64,000 nt of DNA from a bacterium (lineage in GTDB: Bacteria > SAR324 > XYD2-FULL-50-16): NCBI GenBank assembly GCA_018829445.1, contig JAHJTV010000074.1:62001-126000 (forward strand). Direction: 5' to 3'. The position numbers and the translations under genes were made by a program. Within the stretch, counting starts at the first letter, position 1; the number at the start of each line of letters is the position of its first letter. A model generated the notes under the pieces. The model was not told the DNA's origin and searched no databases. It was given only the letters and a program-made list of their open reading frames with translations. Below are positions 16,985-26,198 of this stretch, piece by piece.

Positions 16985-17067
16985 ACATTTCCTCCAACTG
17001 ATTAGCTATACAGCTAATTTTAGGTTTAAGCCCAAAAAGGCCACGCTTTAAAATTACTTCTTATAAT

Positions 17068-17102
17068 ATTCATCGGACACGATCCATTCGTATCCGATGA
17101 AT
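17068..17102 (-). promoter_or_regulatory. Strong hairpin between the ETF oxidoreductase gene and etfB
   Basis: Arms attcatcgga (17068-17077) and tccgatgaat (17093-17102) pair fully, and after one mismatch an inner acga/tcgt extends the stem around loop tccat. No T-tract follows on the minus strand, so it is more likely an RNA-processing, stability or partial-termination element setting the ratio of the membrane protein to EtfBA. Confidence 0.5.
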
Positions 17103-17120
17103 TACGCAGTGATTAAATCG

Positions 17121-19184
17121 TTATGATTTTAACTGACGAGCTATCAATTCCGAGAAATCGATAGCCTCCATTTCGCCTTCCAATCCGGCAACTTTTATTG
17201 CATCTTCCATGTTAACCAGGCAGAACGGACAGGCTGTGACAATAACATTGGCTCCTGCTTTTTTAGCCATTTCCACCCTCAGGACGCCCATGCGTGTTTC
17301 CTCTTCCGGTTCGTAAAATAACATCAAACCACCACCGCCGCAGCAAAATGAGCGGTCTCTGCTCTTGGTCATATCCACTCTTTTCATACCTGGAATAGCA
17401 TCAAGAGCGTTCCTTGGTTCGTCATAAACAGCATTATGACGCCCTAAATAGCAAGGATCATGATATGTATATACCTTATCCTTGTCAGAAAGCGGTTGCA
17501 GACCAAGTTTGCCTTCCTTGATTTTTCTGTCGACTAACTGGGAAAGGTGTTCAACAGGCGGTAAATCTTTGTAGTCATTTTTTAATGCATTGTAGGCATG
17601 TGGGTCTGCCGTTACAATATTTTTGACCTTGGATTCCTTGATAGCGTCGGTGTTTGCAGCTTTTAAGTCTTGAAACAACATCTCTTCACCAAAACGTCTC
17701 ACCTCGTTACCGGAATCTTTTTCAAGTTTTCCCAGTACACCAAAATCCACACCTGCAGCGGTCAGGATTTTTGCCGTTGCTTTGGAAAGTTCCTGCATAC
17801 GTTCATCATATGATGAGATACTATCCACAAAATATAGCGTGTCTGCTTCCTCGCCATCTTCAAGCGAGAGAACGTCACATTCAGCTTTGAACTCTTTGTC
17901 ATTTGCCCAATCAAGACGTTTTTTCTCCATCTTTCCCCATGGATTTCCACGTTTTTCCAAAGCTTTCATGGGTTTTTGTAATGACTGAGGCACCATTCCT
18001 TCATCAACCATCCCTCTTCTCAGGTCAACGATTTTATCAATATATTCAATCCCGAGAGGGCATTCCTGTTCACAAGCGCCACAAGTCGTACAAGACCAGA
18101 TCTCGTCCTCTTCATAAACACCTTCCATCAAAAGACCGCTTTCCTTTTTTTGCCCCAAAAGTGGATAAGTTTTAAAGATGGTGTCTCGCCCTTTTATTGT
18201 GATAAACCGAGGTGACAAAGGTCGTCCGACGGCGTTTGCCGGGCATTGGTCAGAACATCTGCCACAGTCAGCGCAAGTGTAGAAATCCAGCAGGTGTTTC
18301 CAGGTGAAATCTTCAAGTTTTTTCACGCCAAATGATTCCAGTTCGTCGAGTTTGGAATCATCAATTCCGTATTTTACAGGCTTGGTGTTCCCTTTATCCA
18401 ATCTCATGAAGAAAACATTAAATACCGAAGTAAATACATGGAAATGTTTTCCAAAGGGCAGAAAGCATGCAAAGAAGAAAAAAGCAATGTCATGAATAAT
18501 GTAAGCAATAACGTGAATTGCTTGTAGTGTTGGGACTGCGGCTCCTGCAAATAGAGCGGAGAAAACCCAGACGAGTGATCCCGGGGCAATAAACCCAGCG
18601 TGCAACCCTTTTTGTGCTTCTGCTGCTATTGCAGAAGCTTCATAAAGACTCTCGGATAGCATCAATGTGGAAATCACAGCCAATACAAATACAGCTTCGG
18701 ATGTGTGATCGTGTCCATATTTTTCCGGAACCTTGTACCGCTCAGGAGTGAATATCCCTCTGCGAATGGCAGCAATGACACATGCGATAAACACAATTGT
18801 TGCTGCATAATCTTTAATGACTACGTACGGTCCGCTATTAAATCCGGGGATTCCAAAATCCGCCCAAAACCCAATAACCACCAAAGAAGCGGTTCGTACA
18901 AGAAGAATAAGAAATCCAAAGAAAATTGCTATATGTAGAATACCTGCAAACATGTATCTGGGTTGCCGATATTGAGCCAGCCAAATCTTTAAAAGGGTTA
19001 CAATTCTTTCCGGGATTCTTGTTAATCGTGAGTTATCCGGTGCTGCATTCATAAGTGGTTGGAGACGTTTATATACAATATATACTAGCGAAACAGATCC
19101 AACCAATGTGATTAAAGCGGAAAGAAAGACAGTAGGTAATCCCAGAAAAGCGTAATCAGCTGGGGGAATTAGTGCGTGTGGCAT
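17121..19184 (-). CDS. Membrane-bound Fe-S ETF:(mena)quinone oxidoreductase (EMO-type, HdrD-like)
   Basis: The 687-residue protein has an N-terminal membrane part (about 1-260, six hydrophobic segments, nitrate-reductase gamma-like cytochrome b fold), then two 4Fe-4S motifs (CADCGRCSDQCP and CTTCGACEQECP), then two CCG domains. The distal CCG domain is complete (HDPC at 575, CCGGGG at 614, ACPFC at 652). The proximal one has lost its cysteines: DSGN at 490-493 and DPHA at 527-530 stand where CCGD/N and CPHC are expected. Proteins of this type beside etfBA pass electrons from reduced ETF to menaquinone. The position upstream of etfBA on the same strand fits this. Confidence 0.85.
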   Translation of the reverse strand: MPHALIPPADYAFLGLPTVFLSALITLVGSVSLVYIVYKRLQPLMNAAPDNSRLTRIPERIVTLLKIWLAQYRQPRYMFAGILHIAIFFGFLILLVRTASLVVIGFWADFGIPGFNSGPYVVIKDYAATIVFIACVIAAIRRGIFTPERYKVPEKYGHDHTSEAVFVLAVISTLMLSESLYEASAIAAEAQKGLHAGFIAPGSLVWVFSALFAGAAVPTLQAIHVIAYIIHDIAFFFFACFLPFGKHFHVFTSVFNVFFMRLDKGNTKPVKYGIDDSKLDELESFGVKKLEDFTWKHLLDFYTCADCGRCSDQCPANAVGRPLSPRFITIKGRDTIFKTYPLLGQKKESGLLMEGVYEEDEIWSCTTCGACEQECPLGIEYIDKIVDLRRGMVDEGMVPQSLQKPMKALEKRGNPWGKMEKKRLDWANDKEFKAECDVLSLEDGEEADTLYFVDSISSYDERMQELSKATAKILTAAGVDFGVLGKLEKDSGNEVRRFGEEMLFQDLKAANTDAIKESKVKNIVTADPHAYNALKNDYKDLPPVEHLSQLVDRKIKEGKLGLQPLSDKDKVYTYHDPCYLGRHNAVYDEPRNALDAIPGMKRVDMTKSRDRSFCCGGGGLMLFYEPEEETRMGVLRVEMAKKAGANVIVTACPFCLVNMEDAIKVAGLEGEMEAIDFSELIARQLKS

Positions 19185-19292
19185 CTTTTCTATTTTCCTC
19201 CGTGGTTTTTAAATTATTACTTTTACTTGATGCAGATCAGACACAATCATCCGCCTTATAACAAATGGATATTAGGGTATTTGTTTAAAAGG

Positions 19293-19516
19293 TGGGGTCA
19301 GGAATAACGATGCTCAGCAAAAGCAGTATCCTATTGAAATTAAAGAGTACGAGAATAGATATTTCGCTCTTTGGTTTGTAAAACCGCTTCACTTTCATGT
19401 GTTACGAGCCTTTCAAACGTCCTAAGAAGTTAATAAACTAATTTACATCTGTCAATAAGAAGGTTATTGTGGATATCGAGTTCGTCGGGGTTTTATTAAA
19501 AATGGGGTCGGAATAA
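19293..19516 (+). repeat. Two copies of a TGGGGTC-GGAATAA motif
   Basis: tggggtcaggaataa at 19293-19307 and tggggtcggaataa at 19503-19516 differ by one inserted base and lie 210 bases apart in the gap after the ETF oxidoreductase gene. GGGGTC-type motifs of this kind often mark scars near REP-associated (IS200-like) transposases, but no transposase is visible. The remainder of this 640-bp gap holds one possible small gene (19544-19696) and no other structure I can see. Confidence 0.3.
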
Positions 19517-19543
19517 ATAAACCCAGATTCAGGAAAAGGAACC

Positions 19544-19696
19544 GTGGAGAAGATAATTGATAACCAGAAAAAAGATGATCCAAGAACGAATTTAAGAAAT
19601 GCTCGGCAGAAATCCAATGAGATGATGGCAATAGTTATAAATACGGGATTTATATTGTTGATGCAGATCATGGTCATTTATGTATATTGTAGTTAA
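19544..19696 (+). CDS. Possible 50-residue tail-anchored membrane protein
   Basis: GTG at 19544 opens a 50-codon frame to TAA at 19694-19696. An aaaagga ribosome-site-like stretch lies 4 bases upstream. Residues 1-25 are charged (KIIDNQKKDDPRTNLRNARQ), and residues 27-49 form one hydrophobic segment (MMAIVINTGFILLMQIMVIY). A charged head followed by a C-terminal membrane anchor is common in regulatory microproteins. It lies just before the 155-residue orphan-domain gene on the same strand. The assignment rests on the coherent composition only. Confidence 0.35.
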   Translation: MEKIIDNQKKDDPRTNLRNARQKSNEMMAIVINTGFILLMQIMVIYVYCS

Positions 19697-19826
19697 ATAA
19701 ATTCAATAGATTAAAAAACGCACCAAGAATAGGTCTTTCTTTTTGACGATTAAACGTTCTTTGAGTAATCCATCAGTTTAATCTGGGCTTGTCCCGGTTT
19801 TATAACCAAATTCATGTTGATATCAG

Positions 19827-20294
19827 ATGATAAAAGAAAACAAGAAAGAGCAGGTAGAAAACTATCTCAATGAATTGATGGAATCGGATGGGTTTACAAT
19901 AGACAATCTGTTCGAGCTAACCCTTGACGATTTAATAAAAGCACCTCAATTGGCAGGAATCGGTAAAATTACCACAAGCACCGTATTGGCTTCCTATAAA
20001 AGAAAATATGAAGAAGATTTTTTTAAGGATATAGATGGTGATCTGATGGCCGAGATGGGAGAGACGATAGAATTGGAGCAGAGTAAGTCCTTTTCTGAAG
20101 GATCTTTTACTGCTGAAGAAACTCAGATTCTCAAGAAAATGATTCAGGAACGGGCAGAAAACCAAAACGCAGAATTAATAGAACTAAAATTAGCATTAAA
20201 AAATGCAGGTATTGATTATCAAATGCTGCTCAAAGATTATCGAACACAAAAGGAGATAGAACTAAAAGAGTGGGAGGAGTCGTCTAAATATTAA
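19827..20294 (+). CDS. Unknown protein: orphan 61-residue domain plus charged coiled-coil-like tail
   Basis: The 155-residue soluble protein starts with the domain also found at 4179 (residues 8-68 here; motifs YLNELM, LTLDDL, YKRKYEEDFFKD). Residues 70-155 are strongly charged and probably helical, with EETQILKKMIQERAEN and a C-terminal KDYRTQKEIELKEWEESS, suggestive of a coiled coil or partner-binding extension. There are no catalytic motifs. The alternating acidic and basic surface and the Gly-Ile-Gly-Lys stretch in the domain could suit nucleic acid binding, which is inference. No good ribosome site is seen before the ATG. Confidence 0.55.
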   Translation: MIKENKKEQVENYLNELMESDGFTIDNLFELTLDDLIKAPQLAGIGKITTSTVLASYKRKYEEDFFKDIDGDLMAEMGETIELEQSKSFSEGSFTAEETQILKKMIQERAENQNAELIELKLALKNAGIDYQMLLKDYRTQKEIELKEWEESSKY

Positions 20295-20408
20295 AAACTG
20301 CAATGGTTTAGTGAGTTCAGTTTTATCAAATACCTTTCTTGCCATCGTACGAGAACTCTTCCCAATAATAGAAATCCAGGATTTTGATCTATCCAGCAAT
20401 AAGTCTTC

Positions 20409-20436
20409 TGATATTGTTCTTATGATATTGTTCTTA
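20409..20436 (+). repeat. Perfect tandem duplication of a 14-bp unit
   Basis: tgatattgttctta occurs twice in direct succession in the 290-bp gap between the orphan-domain gene and the nrdJ stop. It is probably a slippage product. Nothing else is visible in the gap. Confidence 0.6.
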
Positions 20437-20585
20437 TGCCAAAAACGGCTTGTAAGCTTGCCCAGATCGTTGTTTTGACTCCTCCTCATTACCAAGCATT
20501 TATCGAACTGACTTTTAACTTTGAAGAGTACCCGCAAATAGCATGTATTGAAATACTCTTCGTAGCTGAGAACAGCTGCAAATAA

Positions 20586-23456
20586 TCAGCTGCAACCTTG
20601 ACTGGCGCCGCAAGTAATGCAAACAAAGCAAGTGCCTGTTCTCATGAACTCAATACCGCCACATTCGCCGCACGGCATGTGGTCATTGGTTGCAATGGGC
20701 ATATTGTCTTCGGCCCCCTTGGATTTAGATCTGCCTTTAGGGTTTTCGGTAGGTCGAACCGGGTTGGGTTTTGACTCCAAGGAAGGTGGTTTTATCTGAA
20801 AGAAGTCGGTACGACCCAAATAAGTATATCCTAGAATTCTAAAAATCGCGTCAATTAAAGAAGTAGCGTTTTTGAGATAAGGATGTCCCTCAACGTATCC
20901 ATGAGGTTCGAATTTGGTAAATGAAAAACGATTTACTAATGTTTCAAGCGGCACACCATGTTGAAGACTGAATGAGATAGCAATTGCAAATTGATTCATT
21001 AAAGCCCTGACGGTAGAACCTTCCTTATACCCCAGGTCTATGAAAATTTCTCCAAGTGATCCGTCGGGATTTTCTCCACTTCTTAGGAACACTTTGGTTC
21101 CTGCGACCTTAAACTCCCAAGTTCTTCCCCGTCTTTCATCGGGCAACCGTTTGGACTGTCCCCAGTCCAGCACCTTTTTATCGACTCTTTCCGCATGTTT
21201 TTCTTCGAGCTTTTGAATCTCTTTTTTCAAAAAAGCAATGGTTTCCAAGCTTTCCGTGTCTTCCTTGTCCGGGGCGGTTGTTAATGGTTGTGATCCTTTG
21301 GAGCCATCTCGGTAAATGGCAATCGCCTTCAGTTCCAACTTCCAGGATTCCATATAGATATTATAAATATCTTCGGGTGTGCTATCTTTCGGGATATTAA
21401 CCGTTTTGCTGATAGCTCCGCTGATAAAGGGTTGAACAGCGGCCATCATTTTGACATGTCCAAGTGGAGCGATGGATCTTTTTCCCTCACCTCCGGACAT
21501 GGCACAGTCAAAAATGGCCAAGTGTTCCTCTTTTATATCGTCTGAACTCTCAATGGTGAAATGTCGCTTGATATACTCAGTAATGGACTCAACCTGGCTG
21601 TTGGAGTAGCCCAATTGGGTTAAAACATGGGGAACGCTGTGATTAACCATGGGAATAACACCACCGCCAGCAAGTTTCTTCCACATTACCAGAGAATAGG
21701 CCGGTTCCACACCAGTTGTGGCACAATCCATCAATAGACCGATCGTTCCGGTCGGAGCGAGTACGGTTACCTGGGCATTTCTAAAACCGTTCTTTTCACC
21801 GCTTTTTAAGACTCCGTCCCAGCAACTTTTCGCTTCATTTTGAAGTTTTTTTACAATCTGACTTCCCTTAATGGTATACATATCCTTACCCAAGGCTTCA
21901 GTGTGCTTTCGCATGACGTCCATCATCACATCACGATTGTTTTGATACCCTGTAAAAGGCTCAAGTTTTGAAGCAATTTCAGCACTAACCTCGTAGGCGT
22001 GACCTGTCATGATGGCAGAAACTAATCCTGCAATGGCACGGCCTTCATCACTATCATAAGGATGACCGTTCATCATAATAAGAGTACCCAGATTGGCAAA
22101 GCCTAACCCAAGGGGTCTATATTCATGGCTGGTTTGCGCGATTCTTTTTGTAGGGTAACTGGCAAAGTCAACAAGGATATCCTGAGCCACAATGAGGATA
22201 CGACAGGCTTTTTTAAACAGCTCGGTGTTAAATGTATCATTTTGATAAAACTTAACCAGGTTTAAACTGGCAAGGTTACAAGCGGAATCATCCAGAAACA
22301 TGAATTCGGAACAAGGGTTGGATGAGCGAATCGGAGCAGTATTGGAGCAGGTATGCCATTTATTTATGATGGAATCATATTGGATACCGGGATCAGCGCA
22401 GGACCAGGTAGCTTTGCATATTTTTTGAAATAACCAGCGAGCTTTGTAAGTTTTATAAACCTTTTTATCGGTTCTATTGGTAGTATTCCAGTCCTTATCA
22501 TTAATAACAGCATTCATAAACTCGTCAGTCAATCTTACCGAATTATTGCTGTTCTGTCCGCTGATAGTAGCATAGGCTTCTCCATTAAAATCAGAGCTGT
22601 ATCCTTCTGCAATCAGTGCCAAAGCCTTTTGTTCCTCTTTTACTTTCCAGTCAATGAAGTCAACAATCTCAGGATGGTCAATATCCAGACATCGCATTAC
22701 GGCGGCTCTTCTGGTTGTTCCCCCGCTTTTTATGGCACCGGCAGCACTGTCCAAAACCTTTAAGAAGCTCAAAAGACCGGAACTGAGACCTCCGCCGCTC
22801 AGTCTTTCATTTGATCCTCTCAGTTTACTCATGTTGGAACCGGTTCCACTGCCATACTTAAAAAGATTAGCTTCGTTTTTGGCCAGTTCAAAAATACTGG
22901 CAAGATCATCTTCAACGCTTTGAATAAAGCATGCGCTGGCCTGGGGTCTCTTGTATTGATTATTGATTTTAATGTATTTATCTTTCTCATCCCAGGCATA
23001 ATTTTCGCCATTACCCTTGATGTCATATTTATGGTGCAATCCGATGTTGAACCAGACCGGGCTGTTAAAGGCACAATATTGATGGAGTAATAGCCACTGA
23101 AGATCATTATCAAAGTTTTCGGCATCTTTATCAGATGCGAAATATCCGGAATTTTTACCGTAATCAGCAATAGTATCAGCTACCCGGTATATTAACTGTT
23201 TTACACTGTGCTCATGTCCTTGTTCGGTCGGAACACCTGCTTTTCGGAAGTATTTGGAAGCTACTATGTTGGTTGCCAGTTGACTCCAGGTGGCCGGTAT
23301 TTCAACATCCTTCATTTCAAAGATGATTTTACCATCTGCCGACGTTATAGAACTCTCCCTGTTTTCCCAATCAATAGTATCCCAAACTTCGGGTGTTGAT
23401 TTTGATTTCTTAAAAAATGCTGATTCGAATGTGAGGCCACTTTTTTCCTTTGACAT
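20586..23456 (-). CDS. nrdJ: Vitamin B12-dependent (class II) ribonucleoside-diphosphate reductase
   Basis: The 956-residue chain carries the class II signatures: ASACFIQSVEDDLASIF, FKYGSGTGSNMSKLRG, SNPCSEFMFLDDSACNLASL (active-site cysteine and substrate loop), VLAPTGTIGLLMDCATTG and AIYRDGSKGSQPL. A C-terminal zinc-ribbon-like tail (MPCGECGGIEFMRTGTCF then CITCG) serves as the redox-active thiol arm in this subfamily. The enzyme makes deoxyribonucleotides using adenosylcobalamin and needs no oxygen, which fits an anaerobic or variable-oxygen lifestyle. No NrdR box or B12 riboswitch was seen in the 308 bases upstream. It is monocistronic. Confidence 0.95.
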   Translation of the reverse strand: MSKEKSGLTFESAFFKKSKSTPEVWDTIDWENRESSITSADGKIIFEMKDVEIPATWSQLATNIVASKYFRKAGVPTEQGHEHSVKQLIYRVADTIADYGKNSGYFASDKDAENFDNDLQWLLLHQYCAFNSPVWFNIGLHHKYDIKGNGENYAWDEKDKYIKINNQYKRPQASACFIQSVEDDLASIFELAKNEANLFKYGSGTGSNMSKLRGSNERLSGGGLSSGLLSFLKVLDSAAGAIKSGGTTRRAAVMRCLDIDHPEIVDFIDWKVKEEQKALALIAEGYSSDFNGEAYATISGQNSNNSVRLTDEFMNAVINDKDWNTTNRTDKKVYKTYKARWLFQKICKATWSCADPGIQYDSIINKWHTCSNTAPIRSSNPCSEFMFLDDSACNLASLNLVKFYQNDTFNTELFKKACRILIVAQDILVDFASYPTKRIAQTSHEYRPLGLGFANLGTLIMMNGHPYDSDEGRAIAGLVSAIMTGHAYEVSAEIASKLEPFTGYQNNRDVMMDVMRKHTEALGKDMYTIKGSQIVKKLQNEAKSCWDGVLKSGEKNGFRNAQVTVLAPTGTIGLLMDCATTGVEPAYSLVMWKKLAGGGVIPMVNHSVPHVLTQLGYSNSQVESITEYIKRHFTIESSDDIKEEHLAIFDCAMSGGEGKRSIAPLGHVKMMAAVQPFISGAISKTVNIPKDSTPEDIYNIYMESWKLELKAIAIYRDGSKGSQPLTTAPDKEDTESLETIAFLKKEIQKLEEKHAERVDKKVLDWGQSKRLPDERRGRTWEFKVAGTKVFLRSGENPDGSLGEIFIDLGYKEGSTVRALMNQFAIAISFSLQHGVPLETLVNRFSFTKFEPHGYVEGHPYLKNATSLIDAIFRILGYTYLGRTDFFQIKPPSLESKPNPVRPTENPKGRSKSKGAEDNMPIATNDHMPCGECGGIEFMRTGTCFVCITCGASQGCS

Positions 23457-23764
23457 GATGCTTTCCTACCTTGTTCTAGATTTTTGATTTGGCAATCGGT
23501 TTGAAAAATCGAGTAATCAATGGACATATCTTTGATATCTGTTGTAGTCGAAAACCTTTCATGATTGATCAATATATCTAATATGACACGGTCGCATGAT
23601 CAGTCATGAAAACTGATGACTACAATTTTTAAAATAGTCTTTGACACTTAAATTATTTTTGAATGAAGTGCAATTATTTATTTTTTTTTGTTGGGCAGTT
23701 TTGCAACTAATTGAAAAAACAAGTGTATGTTTTAATCGTTATTTTCAGATCAATAAAATATAAT
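23457..23764 (-). other. 308-bp intergenic region upstream of nrdJ
   Basis: AT-rich leader that must contain the nrdJ promoter. A small 6-bp hairpin (agtcat/atgact, about 23602-23626) is visible. I found no B12-box-like conserved element and no NrdR box pair. Confidence 0.4.
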
Positions 23765-25024
23765 CTATTGAAATAATGCAGGTTTAATTTTTTGAACCAC
23801 TTCCAATAAGATGTTTTTTGTATTGGCGGCGATGAAAATTGTTACTAACATAGATCGGTTGATCTTGGAGTGAACGGAATTCAGGATAGAAATCCTGCAA
23901 TCAAAATTCTTCTCCAGCTGTTTCGCTGTTTCATCAAGGGATTCAGGGAAACTGATGTGTTGTTCCTTAAAAAAAAGATTGGCGAATAAACCGGTTTTAT
24001 GGCAGTTTATTTTCCGGTGCCACTCAAAAGCCACTCTGCCCATAGTTAAACGGGCATTAATCTCCAATAGCTTATATTCACCATTTTCAGTTTCAATGAG
24101 ATCTATTCCAAGAGGTCCGTGGTACCCCTTTTCGGCGATATTTTTTAAAACGGGAAGGAGTTGCGAATGGAGTTCATTAAGAACTGTATCGATAGGATCA
24201 GTCAAGATATTCCCAATATAACTTCCATTTTTTGCGCTAAAGAGCTCAGTGACGGCAACCGGAATAATTGTTTCATCCGGTTGAATATCCACTTGAACGC
24301 TGATTTCCTTTTTTTTGGAGATGAACTTCTCAAACAGAACCCCCTCGTTTTTTTGTATCCATCGTCTGTATTTTTCGATTTTTTTGATCGAAAACGTCTC
24401 TGAGCTACAAAAATCTGAAAGTTTTCCTGAAGTACCATAAAAGTTCTTGATAAAGAATTGGGAATGCAACTGCTGAAAACCGGCTAAAACAGTTTTAATC
24501 TCATCTTTTGTGGTTCCAGCATCGGTGATTGTCAGGGATGGGATGTCAAAGGTTTTCGGTAAAAGATTCTTTCGTACCTGAGCTGAGTAGTGTTTGGAAT
24601 TTATTAATTTTACAGTATCAACGGTAAAACGAGGTGGTTTAATAAATCCAATGGTTTCTTGATAATTATTAATTGACAGGCTCCAACCCCAGGGTACTGG
24701 TTGATGACTTTCATATTCAGACACCAGTGATCGGTTTTTTAAAAAATCATAAAGCAAAGAATTACTCTCATTCAAACCGGTTTTAAGGGGAATTAATTTA
24801 GGCCGATACCCAAGAAGAGATTCCAGGCCAGTTAGTACCCTCTCATCGGGTAGTTCTTGAATCAGAATGGAATCCTGTTCATCGGCGAAAGGAATCAGTA
24901 CAACTCCTGATCTGTTTAAAAAATACCAAGGAGCAAGATGTTTACCATGAAAGACAATGCGCTGTATCCCTGCCAGTTCGAATTCGAAGTCGTAGTTGTA
25001 AATCCAGAGTTTTGGTGCTTTCAT
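23765..25024 (-). CDS. ATP-grasp domain protein of unknown substrate
   Basis: The 419-residue soluble protein has no signal peptide. The central and C-terminal parts carry ATP-grasp features: FFIKNFYGTSGKLSD (glycine-rich loop with the nucleotide lysine), LFEKFISKKKEISVQV, and HGPLGIDLIETENGEYKLLEINARLTMGR, where Asp, Glu and Asn-Ala-Arg coordinate magnesium-ATP. The N-terminal 150 residues (starting KLWIYNYDFEFELAGI) are unlike the standard preATP-grasp domains I know. Enzymes of this fold join a carboxylate to an amine or thiol. It lies upstream of nrdJ and downstream of a GT9 gene on the same strand, so it may belong with cell-surface glycan genes. Confidence 0.7.
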   Translation of the reverse strand: MKAPKLWIYNYDFEFELAGIQRIVFHGKHLAPWYFLNRSGVVLIPFADEQDSILIQELPDERVLTGLESLLGYRPKLIPLKTGLNESNSLLYDFLKNRSLVSEYESHQPVPWGWSLSINNYQETIGFIKPPRFTVDTVKLINSKHYSAQVRKNLLPKTFDIPSLTITDAGTTKDEIKTVLAGFQQLHSQFFIKNFYGTSGKLSDFCSSETFSIKKIEKYRRWIQKNEGVLFEKFISKKKEISVQVDIQPDETIIPVAVTELFSAKNGSYIGNILTDPIDTVLNELHSQLLPVLKNIAEKGYHGPLGIDLIETENGEYKLLEINARLTMGRVAFEWHRKINCHKTGLFANLFFKEQHISFPESLDETAKQLEKNFDCRISILNSVHSKINRSMLVTIFIAANTKNILLEVVQKIKPALFQ

Positions 25025-25119
25025 GGTGATCAGTTCAATTCGTGGAAAAGGATTAATTGTTTTGAAGGTTTTTAACTTGTAATTGACTCGAATTATGAAT
25101 ACAGGGGTGCCATATCAAT

Positions 25120-26187
25120 TTAACTCAATAATTCCTTCAGACTGCTAAGCACATCGTTTATTCCTATCGAGTCCATGCAGTAATAGGAAGAACATTTTTC
25201 TCCAATGCATCGGTATTTCTGGTTGCAGCTTACCTGTGGAGTTAAAACCGATGATTTTGCAAGGTAGGGTTGCCAGCGTGTTGCGGATTGGACTTGAATA
25301 GGTGGGTAGAATGTTATTAGCGGCGTCTGGACTGCGTTTGCCAGATGTGTTGGTCCGGTACTCGGTCCTATGTAGAGCCTGGCAAGGGAAATCAGAATCG
25401 ATAATTCTCTTAAGGTGAAACGCCCCGCGACATTGGCAACTTTGCTCTTGACTGCCATGTCTTGTGCTTGTATCAATCGTTTGTTTTCGCTATATTCTTT
25501 ATTATCCGAGCCTGTAAGAGCTACAAAGTAATTCTTTTTCAGCAACTCAAAGAGAATCTTGCGATAAAGATCAAACTTCAGATTAAGAGCAGAGCCTCCC
25601 ATACCCGGATGAAGAACAATAATGGGGATTTCATTGCTTTCAAAGGGAAAAAGATCTTGAAATTTTGATTGAAAAGCTTGAATTTCCTCATTGGAAAGGT
25701 ACAGTCTAGGTTTGATTGCACTCAGTTGAGTAATGCCGAATATTTGGAGTAATTCGAGATTATACTCAGCCTCATTCATAATTGACCTTGACCTTTTCTG
25801 GATAACCGGGTGGGAATAACGAAACAGAACAGAGGGTTTATTGAGTGGTCCGATTCTGACCGGGATTCGTTGTACTGAAGGTAAAAGCTTGATGATAAGG
25901 GGATCATTAACCATCACCAGCAGTGTATCAAAATTCTGAGCATTGATAGTTGTTATGGTGGAAGTGGGATCTTCATTTTGACTAATGGTTATTACATCAT
26001 CTACGAACGGATTATTCTCCAGCAAAGGCACTGCGGATTTATTGCACAATACGGTTAAAAAAAGATCCAATTCCTTTTTTAAGGTTTCAAAGACAGGAAG
26101 AGTAAGAATGAAATCACCAATTCTATCTGTCCGGGAAACCAGTATTCTCTTTGGTTTTTTCTGAAGTTTTCTTAAAAAAATCGCCAT
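25120..26187 (-). CDS. Glycosyltransferase family 9 (heptosyltransferase-like)
   Basis: The 355-residue protein has the GT9 layout: RILVSRTDRIGDFILTLPVF at the N-terminus (acceptor side), VLHPGMGGSALNLKF at the interdomain hinge, and YIGPSTGPTHLANAVQTPLITFYPP for nucleotide-sugar binding. A cysteine-rich tail (VSCNQKYRCIGEKC, YYCM) is common in family members. GT9 enzymes transfer heptose to lipid A-core in LPS synthesis. It is divergent from a second GT9 gene, with only 11 bases between start codons and no ribosome site evident. Confidence 0.85.
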   Translation of the reverse strand: MAIFLRKLQKKPKRILVSRTDRIGDFILTLPVFETLKKELDLFLTVLCNKSAVPLLENNPFVDDVITISQNEDPTSTITTINAQNFDTLLVMVNDPLIIKLLPSVQRIPVRIGPLNKPSVLFRYSHPVIQKRSRSIMNEAEYNLELLQIFGITQLSAIKPRLYLSNEEIQAFQSKFQDLFPFESNEIPIIVLHPGMGGSALNLKFDLYRKILFELLKKNYFVALTGSDNKEYSENKRLIQAQDMAVKSKVANVAGRFTLRELSILISLARLYIGPSTGPTHLANAVQTPLITFYPPIQVQSATRWQPYLAKSSVLTPQVSCNQKYRCIGEKCSSYYCMDSIGINDVLSSLKELLS

Positions 26188-26198
26188 TATTTTACAAT

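Noticed and set aside
23457..23764. Possible cobalamin riboswitch or NrdR boxes upstream of the B12-dependent reductase
   Set aside because: Neither a B12-box-like conserved stretch nor a pair of NrdR boxes can be seen; only a small 6-bp hairpin is present.
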